From Zelonia costaricensis (lineage: Eukaryota > Euglenozoa > Kinetoplastea > Trypanosomatida > Trypanosomatidae): 49,820 bases of DNA. Positions 31,435-40,455 of this stretch are shown here, piece by piece. The DNA lies in assembly GCA_030849075.1 (NCBI GenBank), contig JASAOO010003376.1:1-49820 (forward strand). Reading direction: 5' to 3'. The first letter of the stretch is position 1, and each line of letters begins with the position of its first letter. The translations under genes and the position numbers were made by a program. A model generated the notes under the pieces. That model did no database searches. It had not been told where the DNA came from and worked only from the letters and a program-made list of their open reading frames with translations.

Positions 31435-32037
31435 ATGCCTCCGCAGCAGCAGCAGCGCGCACAGGGGACGGCGCAGAGCGCGAAGAAGAAGAAGCCGCAG
31501 CGGGTGCGGGTGACAAACAAGGCGCTGGAGTCGCGCCAGTTCTCCACGGTGCGGGTGCCTCGCTCCAGCGAGGTGCCAGCGCAGAAGGTGGATGTGCAGG
31601 CAATGTACCAGGAGCTGGAGGGGAAGCGCGGGGCGGGCGCAGGGCACGCATCGGCATCGCGCTCAAGTAACAACGCCGCTGCGGCCGCCGCGTCGCCGTC
31701 CTCGTCTTCTGTTCCCGCTGCTGCTGCTGCGGCTGCGGGGACGGCCTTCGACCCAATCGTGAACGACACGATGTTCACGATTGTCACCCGCTCCAAGTAC
31801 TGGCCCCCGCCGTCGCTGGAGGAGCTGCACGCGTCCACCGGCCACGACCACGGCGACGGCTTCGACGCCTACGACCGGCGTGAGGACGACAAGCAGGCGC
31901 GCAAGGAGAGGGTGAAGGTGGTGAAGGGTGAAATCAACCACCCGCGCGGAAAGGCGCGGCAGAACACCATCGTGAAGCTTGAAGACAGCGACGGGAGCGG
32001 CAGCGACGGTGGCGGCGGTGAGAGCGACGAGGAGTAG
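31435..32037 (+). CDS. Hypothetical protein with basic N terminus and acidic tail
   Basis: A 200-residue protein I do not recognise. It starts MPPQQQQ and has a basic stretch AKKKKPQRVRV (about 16-26). The segment 27-62 (SSEVPAQKVDVQAMYQELEG) looks conserved in character. An alanine/serine low-complexity linker covers about 66-102. A second structured-looking patch, FDPIVNDTMF through SKYWPPPSLEELH, spans 104-131. The rest is charged, ending in a Gly/Ser/Asp/Glu tail (SDGGGGESDEE). The two ordered patches in disordered sequence resemble an adaptor or nucleic-acid-associated protein, but no function is assigned. Codon bias supports a real gene. Confidence 0.78.
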   Translation: MPPQQQQRAQGTAQSAKKKKPQRVRVTNKALESRQFSTVRVPRSSEVPAQKVDVQAMYQELEGKRGAGAGHASASRSSNNAAAAAASPSSSSVPAAAAAAAGTAFDPIVNDTMFTIVTRSKYWPPPSLEELHASTGHDHGDGFDAYDRREDDKQARKERVKVVKGEINHPRGKARQNTIVKLEDSDGSGSDGGGGESDEE

Positions 32038-32968
32038 TTGCTGGTGTGTGTGTGTGTGCGACACCGGCGTAGCCAGGGATGCAGAGAAGTGTGGGTAGCG
32101 AAGGGAGGCTGTGTTTGTGGTTGGCAACTCCAGCGCGGAACAGGGTGGGGTGCATTGTGTGGTGCGTGTGCATGTGTGCGTGCCCCTACCCGCTGCTTCG
32201 GGACGCGGAGCTTTGGCCCCCTTCCCCCTGTTCGAACGTCGCGCCCCTGCCCAGCCCCCTTTTAGGGGCAGCCCGCCTCCTGTTCTGTCTCTGTGTGAGC
32301 GGCGCAGCTGCTGCGATTGCTGCCGTGATCCGCTCCCGCGGCTCTTGTGTTTTGGTTTCTTTTTTGTGCGTCACTCGATTAAGATGTGAAGTGTCCGCGC
32401 GCTTCAGGCCGCCCCCCCCCCTCCCCCCTCCCTGCAGCGGATGGGGTGCGACGGGCTTGACGATCGGGAGAGGCGTCGGGGTGTGTCGTGTGCGCGGCTC
32501 GGCCGGTGAATGCGCCACACGTGCGGGGGGCCTCTTGGACTTTTCCCTTTGTGTCGCTAATCAGCATACCGGATAATCGCATCATTAACACACACACACA
32601 CACACACACACACCAAGCATGCGAGCAGCACCTCGTCCCGCCCTCTTCCTCGCCTCTCTCTCTCGCTGATCTGCAGAGGAGTTCGCCCCTCCCTTCACGA
32701 CACGATCAGCGCCGCCCAACCCGCGTGTCTCCCTCCCCCCTTCCACGCCTGTGCAGGCATCCGCGCACGTGTGTAACGTCTCCTCTCCGCCTGAACCACC
32801 TTGTTTTCACTTTGTTGTGCATCAGCGACGCCCGCGCTCACCAACGCGGTGCGGCACCCCCCCTCCATCACGCAGCCCTCCCCCTCCCCCTCCCCCTCCC
32901 CCGCCACTCCTATCAAGCGCGCCGCCACAGACAGGCAGCGAGTTCACCCACGGCACTCCGCAGCACCC
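32038..32968. other. Spacer before the decarboxylase-like gene
   Basis: A TG run follows the preceding stop within ten bases (32044-32058). A CA run lies at 32588-32613, then a pyrimidine tract with an acceptor AG at 32755-32756. No additional gene is seen. Confidence 0.7.
32722..32756 (+). promoter_or_regulatory. Predicted trans-splice acceptor for the decarboxylase-like gene
   Basis: A CT-rich tract ends in GCCTGTGCAG, with AG at 32755-32756, about 213 bases before the ATG at 32969. Confidence 0.45.
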
Positions 32969-35302
32969 ATGCGGCCCTCGCCACCGCCGCGGCTGTACCG
33001 CCGCCTCGCCGCAGAGGCGCGTCGAGTGGCGCGACTCTTCGACAGCGGCGCGGCAGCGCTGGAGACGATCGCGGAGAACACCACCGGCCCACGCGCGCAC
33101 AACTCTGCCACTGCACGCCGGCCCCGTGAGGACACCTCCGCATCACCGCGGCACTCTGCGCCGCGTCCCTGCTCGCCTTCATCGGCAACCTGCGCCGCCA
33201 CCGCGTCCACCGAGGCCATCACGCGGCGTCTGCGCGGCTGGGTGGAGGGCGGCCCGCTGCAACACGACTACGACGCCTCCGGCACGCCGCTGACGGCCTA
33301 CGACGCGTGGCTCGTAGACGCCGTGGCGAGTGCAGCATCAGCAGCGCAAAAGGGCACCACGGGTGCGGCAGATCCGCACGCGCGCCGCTCCGCAGCGGAT
33401 TGGGACTCGGACAGTGTCGCGCCGTGCCCCCCCGCAGCCGTGGGCGATGCGGAGAAGAGCGTGGCCAACGTGGTGGGGTTGCGGCTGCGCCTGCCGCCAC
33501 GTTTTCGCTGGCCCTTCCCTGCCTCCTCGTCCTCTTGCTCCTCCACCGCCCCCGCCCCACCGACGGACCCACCCACCGCAGCGTCGCTGCCGCCCGCGCA
33601 GGCCTCCCTCATGCTGTGGCCCACGGGTATGCGCACGACATTGGGCGGTATCGCAGCCCGTCCACCGGCAGCCTCCGCCGCCACGTCGATGGCAACCGCC
33701 GCACCCCTGACTGCCCTGCCTGCGCTGGCCTCCGCGGAGCAGCTTTTCGCTTCAACAAAGTCGAAGTCAGCCTGCACCGCTGCAGCGCAGTCTCCCACAA
33801 CTGCTGCAACTTCGTTATCTTCACCACCACTACCACCATGGCAGCGATCCCCTGCGATGGGAAGCGGCGCACGCGGTGCTTCCACGCACGGCATGAACGA
33901 GGCTGGCCGTGCTGGCAGCAGTAGCGGCGGCGGCGCAGTCTACGCGTCAATGCTGGAGGCCTACGCGGTGCTCCTGCACACGGCCCGCACTCAAGCCAGC
34001 ACCCGCGGCGCCGGCCAGGTCAACGCCTTCGCCGGCAGCGAGGCCGAGCAGCAGCAGCGACAGCGACTTGCTCTCTACTGCAGTGATCAGTGCGATGCAC
34101 TCCTGGTGCGAGCGGCGCAGCTGCTCGGCATCACGCATGTGCGCGTGCTGCAGACCGTCGCGGCAAAGCACGAACTACCACTGCCTGACGCACGCGGCAC
34201 ACCGGCGCGGGAGACGTGCGTCGTGTACAACTACGCGCTGGACCTGCGACAGGTGCAGGCGCGCCTCGTCGAAGATGTTGCCGCCGGCCTCTACCCCCTC
34301 ATGGTAGTGGGCACCTTTGGCTCTGCTCTCAGCGGGAGCGTCGACCCCGTTGCCGCCCTCGCCGCCTTCTGCCAGCGCCTCGGTGTGTGGTTTCACCTGG
34401 ACGCCAGCCACGGCGGGACGGCGCTGCTGGCGCAGGCGGAGCGCGGCGTCCCGCTCACCCCACCCTGTGCTGCCTTGCAGGCGCAGTTTCACGCAGCAGC
34501 AGCGCTGGCCGACTCGGTGCTCGTGCCGGCAGGGTGCTCCTCCGCTCTGCCCTACGCGCCGCTGCCAACCCGCGCCTGCGGTGACGGCGGCGCTGACGTT
34601 GGGGCTGCGGCCCTGTTCATGGCCGACATGCGCAAGCTGGCGTGGTCCGTGCAGGCGCTGGGCGAGGCGCGGCACCTTTCGACGAATCAAGCCATCCCAC
34701 CGCACGTGTGCGACAGCGACGTGCTGCGCGTGGCGCCACTCGCGCACGTTGCGGACTGGCTGCAGCGGCTCTACATCGCCTCGATCCTGATGCCAGCCGA
34801 TGCGCTGGCGCGGCGGGTTGGCGCGCATCAAAGGGTGGCGCAGTCGGTGCTGCAGGCGGTGCGCGGCGATGGCCGCTTCGACGCCGCGCTGGATGCCGCC
34901 ACCTTCGGTCTCGTACACCTGCGCTGGCTGACGGCTGCGGACGAGGCAACGGTGCGCCTCGCCGAGGTCTGGCAGCGTGTCCTTGTCCATGCGGCGGCCG
35001 ACGGCGCAGACGGGTCCGCAATGAAAGGCGGGCCAGCGCCGTCGCCACCGCAGCAGCAGCCGCGTTCTCCGCTGCAGCTGCGTGTGCGTCTCGTGCAGCT
35101 GCAGCGTCGCGTGTGGGTGGCCTTGTCCTTTGGGCCCGTGTCCTGCGAGGGCCGCCCCGGCAGCGACACAGACGCCGTGGCGTACGTCCTGCGCACGTTG
35201 CACGCCGCCGCGTCTGAGGTGGAGCCGTCCGCGACGGCCGGCGCCGCCTCCCGGCCAGCCTTGCCTGCGTCCCACGACTGCGTCATTGGCAGCCGTCGTT
35301 GA
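32969..35302 (+). CDS. Group II PLP-decarboxylase-like protein, probably catalytically dead
   Basis: A 777-residue protein with the fold signals of aromatic-amino-acid/glutamate-type decarboxylases in its second half. LYCSDQCDALLVRAAQLLG (369-387) matches the segment that normally reads SDQAHSS; VVGTFGSALSGSVDP follows near 447; WFHLDASHGG (474-483) matches W-h-HVDAA-x-GG and keeps the aspartate (478) that contacts the PLP pyridine nitrogen. Key residues are missing. The PLP-stacking histidine is aspartate (376), the phosphate-binding S-G-G-T-E-A-N stretch has become ASMLEA (326-331), and the segment that should read ADS...NPHKW reads ADSVLVPAGCSS, with cysteine (523) where the Schiff-base lysine belongs. 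It also has long Ser/Ala/Pro insertions (about 40-90 and 190-320). An active decarboxylase is unlikely; a scaffold or regulatory role is possible. Start is the first ATG after the acceptor. Confidence 0.8.
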   Translation: MRPSPPPRLYRRLAAEARRVARLFDSGAAALETIAENTTGPRAHNSATARRPREDTSASPRHSAPRPCSPSSATCAATASTEAITRRLRGWVEGGPLQHDYDASGTPLTAYDAWLVDAVASAASAAQKGTTGAADPHARRSAADWDSDSVAPCPPAAVGDAEKSVANVVGLRLRLPPRFRWPFPASSSSCSSTAPAPPTDPPTAASLPPAQASLMLWPTGMRTTLGGIAARPPAASAATSMATAAPLTALPALASAEQLFASTKSKSACTAAAQSPTTAATSLSSPPLPPWQRSPAMGSGARGASTHGMNEAGRAGSSSGGGAVYASMLEAYAVLLHTARTQASTRGAGQVNAFAGSEAEQQQRQRLALYCSDQCDALLVRAAQLLGITHVRVLQTVAAKHELPLPDARGTPARETCVVYNYALDLRQVQARLVEDVAAGLYPLMVVGTFGSALSGSVDPVAALAAFCQRLGVWFHLDASHGGTALLAQAERGVPLTPPCAALQAQFHAAAALADSVLVPAGCSSALPYAPLPTRACGDGGADVGAAALFMADMRKLAWSVQALGEARHLSTNQAIPPHVCDSDVLRVAPLAHVADWLQRLYIASILMPADALARRVGAHQRVAQSVLQAVRGDGRFDAALDAATFGLVHLRWLTAADEATVRLAEVWQRVLVHAAADGADGSAMKGGPAPSPPQQQPRSPLQLRVRLVQLQRRVWVALSFGPVSCEGRPGSDTDAVAYVLRTLHAAASEVEPSATAGAASRPALPASHDCVIGSRR

Positions 35303-35853
35303 CGTGTCTTCACATGATCTGTCGCGTGTGCAGACCCACACGCAGACGCGTCTCTAAACAAGAAACCGCACCAATTGGCGGTGAGAAGAAAAGAAAACGG
35401 AGGACAACACACAGAGGCACACGCAAGGCTCCGGCAGCGACTGCGCACGGCGAGCACGTGATATGCATCTCTTTCTCTCTGTGCGTAACCTCACGTGCTG
35501 TGCTCGCGTGCAACCTCTTACACGCACAGGACGCCGTGCTGCGTGTTGCGGTGATGAGAATGGATCACTGTGTCAGCATGGCCACGCAGCGTCATCGCCT
35601 GCACACCTTCCCTTGCGGCCGACTCTTCTCTGTCTCTCACTCGATGGGTGCCCCCCCCCTTTCCCCCTTCTCTTCCTCCTCCTGCTGCAGCCTCCGGCCC
35701 GCCCCCCCCCCCACGGGCTATTGGCGTCAGGCCTCCGCTGTGTCCGGGTGTACGCTCTCACTACGGCGTCCGGTCTGTCGCACCTCAAACCCGTTTCCCA
35801 GGGCCCCATTCCACCCACCCTCTTTCCTTTCTTCCCCTCTGCCGACGGCACTC
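35303..35853. other. Spacer before the probable mitochondrial gene
   Basis: A frame is open from the preceding gene into the next coding region, but the sequence here is non-coding in composition and contains the pyrimidine tract and acceptor of the next gene. I see no gene. Confidence 0.65.
35651..35690 (+). promoter_or_regulatory. Predicted trans-splice acceptor for the 598-residue protein
   Basis: A dense C/T tract ends in CTGCTGCAG with AG at 35689-35690, about 164 bases before the chosen ATG at 35854. It places upstream in-frame ATGs outside the mature mRNA. Confidence 0.55.
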
Positions 35854-37650
35854 ATGTCGCGTGTGGCCACCACCGCCGCCGCTGCCGCCGCTTCCCGCCG
35901 GGCCGCGGCCCGCATGTCCGCGGCAGTGGCGGCAGAGCTGGGCACAATCGGGCTTCTTCGTCGCACGCCGGTGCGGCTTCGAACGGAGAGGGTCTTCACC
36001 GCGCAGGAGGTGCTTGAACTGCACAATGCCGACGTGGAGCGCAATCGCGAGTCGTTCAACCCGGGTAGGCTTGCGCTGAATTTGTTGGAGGACCCCACCG
36101 CAGGCCTCGCCACCGGACCCGCAGAGGAGCTGACGCCAACCGAGCTCGAGACGCAGGTGCGCGTCCTTGTCTCGGGCTACGCGCCCTCTCTCTACCGCAT
36201 GCTGTACATGCCCTTTGTTGATGTGGTGATGCTGCTGGTGCGGGAGGACCTCGTGCCCACCGCCGAGACGGGCGGGCAGCTAAGCACGACCACGAGCCTC
36301 AGCACCAGCAACAGCCACTCCGCGGGAGCGGCCGCCGCGTCGGTGCTGGATGGCGCGGGTGCGAGTGCGCTCGGGGCCGCGGGGCCGACGGTACTGACGA
36401 CGAGTTTGCGCCCTTTTCGCCCGGAGGAGGTCATGGCCCGCTGGTTCACAGACGGACCGGCAACGCTGAAGGCGCCGCATGCCACGGCAGAGGCGATGGG
36501 GAAGCGGCGCTGGACGGCGTTCTGCCGTGCATTGGAGGTGCACTGGGCGGGCATGGAGGACGTCATGCCGCTCACCCGCGTCGTGCGCGCCCACAACCTT
36601 CGTGAGGAGCTGTACGTGCCACTGCTGCGCCAACTCGCAATGGAGCTTGTGGATCCCACAAAGCGCGAATCTGCCGTGGCAATGCTGCCCGGCATCATCC
36701 TCAGTCTTGCGAACGGGCGGGCGCCACGGTCGATGGGACTGCCGGAGAAGGACGCGGACCGCGTGAGTCTTGTGTCGAACTTGTTTCTCGGCGTTGCCCA
36801 GGAGACGGGGCAGACCGACCTCGCCTACCTCGCCGTGCAGCTCCTCCGCGCCAACGACATGCCCACCCCGTTCTCCGCACAGAAGCAGATGACCAACGTC
36901 TTTGCGGCGAGCGCACGCATCGAGAACGACTGGCAGATGCGCTCCACCAGTTTGCTGGTCACGTCGTACCGTAAGTGGATCGATTACTACAAGACCGTGC
37001 AGCTGGACAACAAGCGCGCGCTGGCGGCGCTGCAGGCTCAGCGTGCCGAGGCCGGTGATGCGACGGCTGCAACAGACGGAGGGGTCGAGTTGGACTTGGA
37101 CGCGATGCGCGAGAAGCGGATGCGGAGCCGCGCCGGTGGGGCACAAGTGGTGACAGACGACACGGACGTGCAGTCGGCCGGTGAGGACGGACCGGGCGGG
37201 GCAGCGGCGTCGTCGGGCTCGCTGAAGGCCGCCGCTGGAGCCGCGCCACCGACCCCTGACACACTGAGCTCACCGGCGGCAACAGAGCAGTACCGCTACT
37301 TCACGAGTCGGCGGCAGGACGACGTGACACGTGTGGCAGCGCTGGAGCGCAACATCGCCGACGCGCTGCGCAGTCGTGCCTCTGAGCTGCGCAGTGTTGT
37401 GGATCGGAGGCGGCGGCACCGGGGCGACCCGTTCTCCGGGGCGGGCACGGAGGCCAAGCCGCCCGCGAAGTCAGGGACGGCGTCGGCCGGTGCCGACAGC
37501 GCCGCCGCCGCCGCCGCTGCTGACGCGCAGGAGGTGCCAGTGGGCAAAGGGGAGAAGCGCCGGGGCCGCGGCGGCAGAGGCGCGGGTGTTGCCGGTGGTG
37601 ATGATGCGAGGCGCGCGCCCACCACCGCGCCGCGGCGCCGCCGCCGCTAA
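35854..37650 (+). CDS. Hypothetical protein, probably mitochondrial
   Basis: A 598-residue protein I do not recognise. The frame is open for about 185 codons further upstream, but that part crosses the predicted splice acceptor and is low-complexity, so I use ATG 35854. The first 30 residues are rich in Ala, Arg and Ser with no acids, fitting a mitochondrial presequence. The main body (about 40-390) looks helical and ordered, with a Ser/Gly/Ala insert near 140-175; recognisable stretches include MPLTRVVRAHNLREELYVPL and QTDLAYLAVQLLRAND, in the style of helical-repeat proteins. A coiled-coil-like segment near 485-515 (DDVTRVAALERNIADAL) precedes a basic Arg/Gly-rich tail (RRGRGGRGAG). An RNA or ribosome-associated role would suit this, but is conjecture. 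Confidence 0.8.
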   Translation: MSRVATTAAAAAASRRAAARMSAAVAAELGTIGLLRRTPVRLRTERVFTAQEVLELHNADVERNRESFNPGRLALNLLEDPTAGLATGPAEELTPTELETQVRVLVSGYAPSLYRMLYMPFVDVVMLLVREDLVPTAETGGQLSTTTSLSTSNSHSAGAAAASVLDGAGASALGAAGPTVLTTSLRPFRPEEVMARWFTDGPATLKAPHATAEAMGKRRWTAFCRALEVHWAGMEDVMPLTRVVRAHNLREELYVPLLRQLAMELVDPTKRESAVAMLPGIILSLANGRAPRSMGLPEKDADRVSLVSNLFLGVAQETGQTDLAYLAVQLLRANDMPTPFSAQKQMTNVFAASARIENDWQMRSTSLLVTSYRKWIDYYKTVQLDNKRALAALQAQRAEAGDATAATDGGVELDLDAMREKRMRSRAGGAQVVTDDTDVQSAGEDGPGGAAASSGSLKAAAGAAPPTPDTLSSPAATEQYRYFTSRRQDDVTRVAALERNIADALRSRASELRSVVDRRRRHRGDPFSGAGTEAKPPAKSGTASAGADSAAAAAAADAQEVPVGKGEKRRGRGGRGAGVAGGDDARRAPTTAPRRRRR

Positions 37651-38657
37651 AGCTACGACGTCGCGGAAGGCCCGCTTCTGTTTGCGCCACAATGCACGGA
37701 GGCACGTCTCTAGGTGTGTGTATGTGAGTGTAAGTGAGTGTGTGTATCTCTTCGCTTGTCTGTCACAGTGTTACGGGAAAACAAGGAAATCTCTGCTGCT
37801 GCCGCCGCTTTCTCTCCCTCTCTCTTCCCCCTTCATTGACTCACGCGCCACCACTGGCACCGTCGACGTGCGTCGATGGGAGGGGGAGGAGAGAGGAGGG
37901 AGGAAGGGGGGCTGCAGCCGAAGACGAAAGAAGAATGTCGTAGCGAGAACGCAGCACGTGCACTGCGCGCATGAAAGCGGTCTCCACCAGGGTGAACACG
38001 TGGCGGAGAGTCTGCTGACAGATGAGAGGGAGGGAGGGAAGGGAGGAGGGGGGGCGACGTTACCTTCCAGAGGTGACATTACCGCCTCGCTACATCGCAC
38101 AACGGGGTGCATCTGAAGGCCCTGCCTAAGCGAAGGTTGACGTTGCAGCTCTGCGCCTTTCTGCGACAAGAGCGCTCCCCTGTGTGTGTGTGTGTGTGTG
38201 TTGGATCGCTGCGTTTACACATTCGTTGCGTGCACGCACCATCACCTTCTCCACCGCATCCGCCTGCATCCCTCCCCCTTTGTGTTTCCCCTTTCCTGCA
38301 GCCGTTGACGCTGTCGTTGCCCACTTGCAAGCTCCACCCTCCCCTCCCCTCCCTCCCATACGTCCGCTTTAGCGAGGGCCCCGAATCCCGAGCGCGTCGT
38401 CGGCGACGCTCTCGCTGCGCTCGCTCCCACGCAGCCCGCGCACAGGCCCACCACGACAAGAAGCAGCAGGGAAGAAGAAGGCGAGACGACGCCTTGGACG
38501 GTTTCTGAAGCGGCTTCACTTGTCCCCAGAAACACACGCACGCACACACACACGCACACACACACACACGCAGACCTTCCCCTTCTCCTCATTTTTTCTT
38601 CTTTTCTTCTTTTTTCTCAATATCGTCACAGCGACACGACGCGGCAGCACCGCAACC
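37651..38657. other. 1 kb spacer before the two-span membrane protein
   Basis: It contains a G-rich strip (38026-38055), a short TG run (38180-38200), a CA run (38539-38571) and a strong T/C tract ending in the acceptor before the next gene. No gene is supported. Confidence 0.7.
38575..38631 (+). promoter_or_regulatory. Predicted trans-splice acceptor for the two-span membrane protein
   Basis: A 40-base T/C tract is followed by CACAG with AG at 38630-38631, giving a leader of about 27 bases before ATG 38658. This is among the clearest acceptors in the window. Confidence 0.65.
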
Positions 38658-39782
38658 ATGATGGACGGGCACCACTTCCTGCGCTTTGTGCTGCGCCGGT
38701 GCCAGTGCGCCACGATGCTGTTCCTCGGCGTGCTCGCCATCCTGTACGTTTCCACCTCGGTCTACTACGCCATACGCATCAGCGTGGTAGAGCGGCCCGG
38801 CGCGTTTGCCTCTGTCGAGGCGCAGGAGAACGTGAACTGCGTCACGCAGCGCCTCGTGCAGCGCGCGGTGCCCCTGGAGGAGGACGCGATGCACTTCTTC
38901 CCTTCCCCTGGCGCTGCCACCATCGCTCCCACACACGGGCCCAACTGCAGCAGCCACAACAGCAGCATCAGGCCGGGCCTCGACCGCGCGCCTGCTGCCG
39001 CTCCCCGCTCCCTCAGGGCGCCGCGTCAGACCCTGCATCGCAGCTCTAGGGGGTCGTATGAGCACCCGTACCCGGTGCTGCAACCCGGTACGGCACTGAT
39101 GCAGCAGCGGATGCGCAACCCGACTCTGCCCGCCGAGGTGCCGCTCTGGGAGGCGGCAACAGAGGACGAGGCGGGGCTAAGCGCCGTCCCGTCGCGTCAG
39201 CGGTACGTGTTGGACGGCCTGCGTCGGGGCGACCGCTACATGCTGCGGCTGAGCTACCTCGGCTCCCCCAGTGTCGGCTTTGACATGCGACTGTACCAGG
39301 TGCGCCGCTCCGAGGTGCGCCGGCTCGCTTCCGCCGCCGCTGCCTCAGCAACGAGGGGCTTCGAGGTCGCGCCGCAGGACACCGAGCTGCTCGTGTTCTC
39401 CACGAGCGAGCACAACGCGCTCGAGTTCAGCGCGGAGGAGGACGTGTGGCTCGACAAGTCCAGCGCCGAGAGCGACTCCGCCTGGGACCCCGTCGCGATG
39501 CGGCGCGCCATGGACGAGGCCGTGGGGACGGAGGACCCGTTTGTGCCCGTGGTGGAGGTGCGGACCCGTGTGCTCTCCATCCCGATCGATGCCCACCGAC
39601 TGCCCGTAGTACGCTTCAACATCGAGCTCGACCGGATGCGGCCACCCTTCCTACCGCAGGTTGCCGTGCCGCTGATGACGTACAGCGTGTGGGCCCTCAT
39701 CTTCCTCGGCTACGTTGGCGTGTACACCCTTGTGAGCAGCGGCATTGCCAGCGGCGAGCCCGTGAAGCCGCACGACGAATGA
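38658..39782 (+). CDS. Two-span membrane protein with a luminal/extracellular domain, hypothetical
   Basis: A 374-residue protein starting MMDGHH; the upstream open frame is CA/T-rich leader before the acceptor. A single span lies at about residues 16-38 and another at 340-362, with about 300 residues between them. That domain contains sequons NCSS (97-100) and NSSI (102-105), supporting a luminal or outer location. It includes a beta-rich looking region (about 185-225: RYVLDGLRRGDRYMLRLSY and VGFDMRLYQV) and an acidic patch near 250-275. The C terminus is short and charged (KPHDE). The topology resembles ER-resident accessory subunits with a beta-sandwich luminal domain, but I do not recognise the family and assign no function. 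Confidence 0.82.
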   Translation: MMDGHHFLRFVLRRCQCATMLFLGVLAILYVSTSVYYAIRISVVERPGAFASVEAQENVNCVTQRLVQRAVPLEEDAMHFFPSPGAATIAPTHGPNCSSHNSSIRPGLDRAPAAAPRSLRAPRQTLHRSSRGSYEHPYPVLQPGTALMQQRMRNPTLPAEVPLWEAATEDEAGLSAVPSRQRYVLDGLRRGDRYMLRLSYLGSPSVGFDMRLYQVRRSEVRRLASAAAASATRGFEVAPQDTELLVFSTSEHNALEFSAEEDVWLDKSSAESDSAWDPVAMRRAMDEAVGTEDPFVPVVEVRTRVLSIPIDAHRLPVVRFNIELDRMRPPFLPQVAVPLMTYSVWALIFLGYVGVYTLVSSGIASGEPVKPHDE

Positions 39783-40334
39783 GTCGGCCGCGTGCGTGTC
39801 CGCCGAGGCGGCTCAAATCGGTGATGCTCTGATGGGTGATCGAACGAGTTTGTGTGGCTGTTTTTGGTGCCCAAACACACACACACACACACACACACAC
39901 ATGCACAAGCAGCAGCAGCAAAATGGCGTACGGCTTCTTTTTTTTCTCTTATCGTGAATGCGAGTTGCGGTTTCGCGGAGCGTCGCGGCAGTGGCTCGCA
40001 CACGCGGTGGGGAAAGTGGCGTGTCGCGCTGGAGACGGCGCTGACCGCCGCCTCAACACCGTGGTCTCGCCTCTGTTCTTCTCCACGTCGAGAGTATCGC
40101 GGGCCCCCCATTTCCCCCCTCCACTTCCCGCGTGCGCGCGCTGGTGCACGCCTCTCACGAGTCACTCCACTCCTTCACTACCGTCCCCCCATCTATGCAC
40201 CAACTTGCTGCACACCCCACCCCTCCCCGCGCGTGTGTTCTCACTCCCGCACAGCACTTGCTCCGCTCTGCGTCTTGCAAGGGCACGCACGCACGCACGC
40301 ACGCGCTCGGTGCCACAGATCCGCGTGCACACGC

Positions 40335-40358
40335 ACTTCCATCTTCACCTACTGTCTC

Positions 40359-40402
<44 letters not shown>

Positions 40403-40431
40403 AACACACACACACACAAACACACGTCTAG
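40335..40431 (+). promoter_or_regulatory. Predicted trans-splice acceptor for the XRN gene
   Basis: A CT tract (40337-40359) runs into an AG-free CA repeat, and the first AG is at 40430-40431, 25 bases before ATG 40456. AGs at 40253-40254 and 40317-40318 are alternatives. The layout copies that of tetraspan 2. Confidence 0.45.
40361..40425 (+). repeat. (CA)n repeat before the XRN gene
   Basis: A long CA run with a few AA interruptions, ending about 30 bases before the start codon. It is likely length-variable. Confidence 0.9.
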
Positions 40432-40455
40432 GTGATCAAGGCACCGTACTCGGCC

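Larger units (their letters stand above)
39783..40455. other. Spacer before the XRN gene
   Basis: A CA run (39874-39902) and a long CA-rich run (40361-40425) flank CT-rich sequence. A T/C-rich patch near 39930-39950 is also present. No gene is seen. Confidence 0.7.

Noticed and set aside
35299..35853. N-terminal extension of the 598-residue protein
   Set aside because: It crosses a strong pyrimidine tract and acceptor AG at 35689-35690, and its composition is non-coding.
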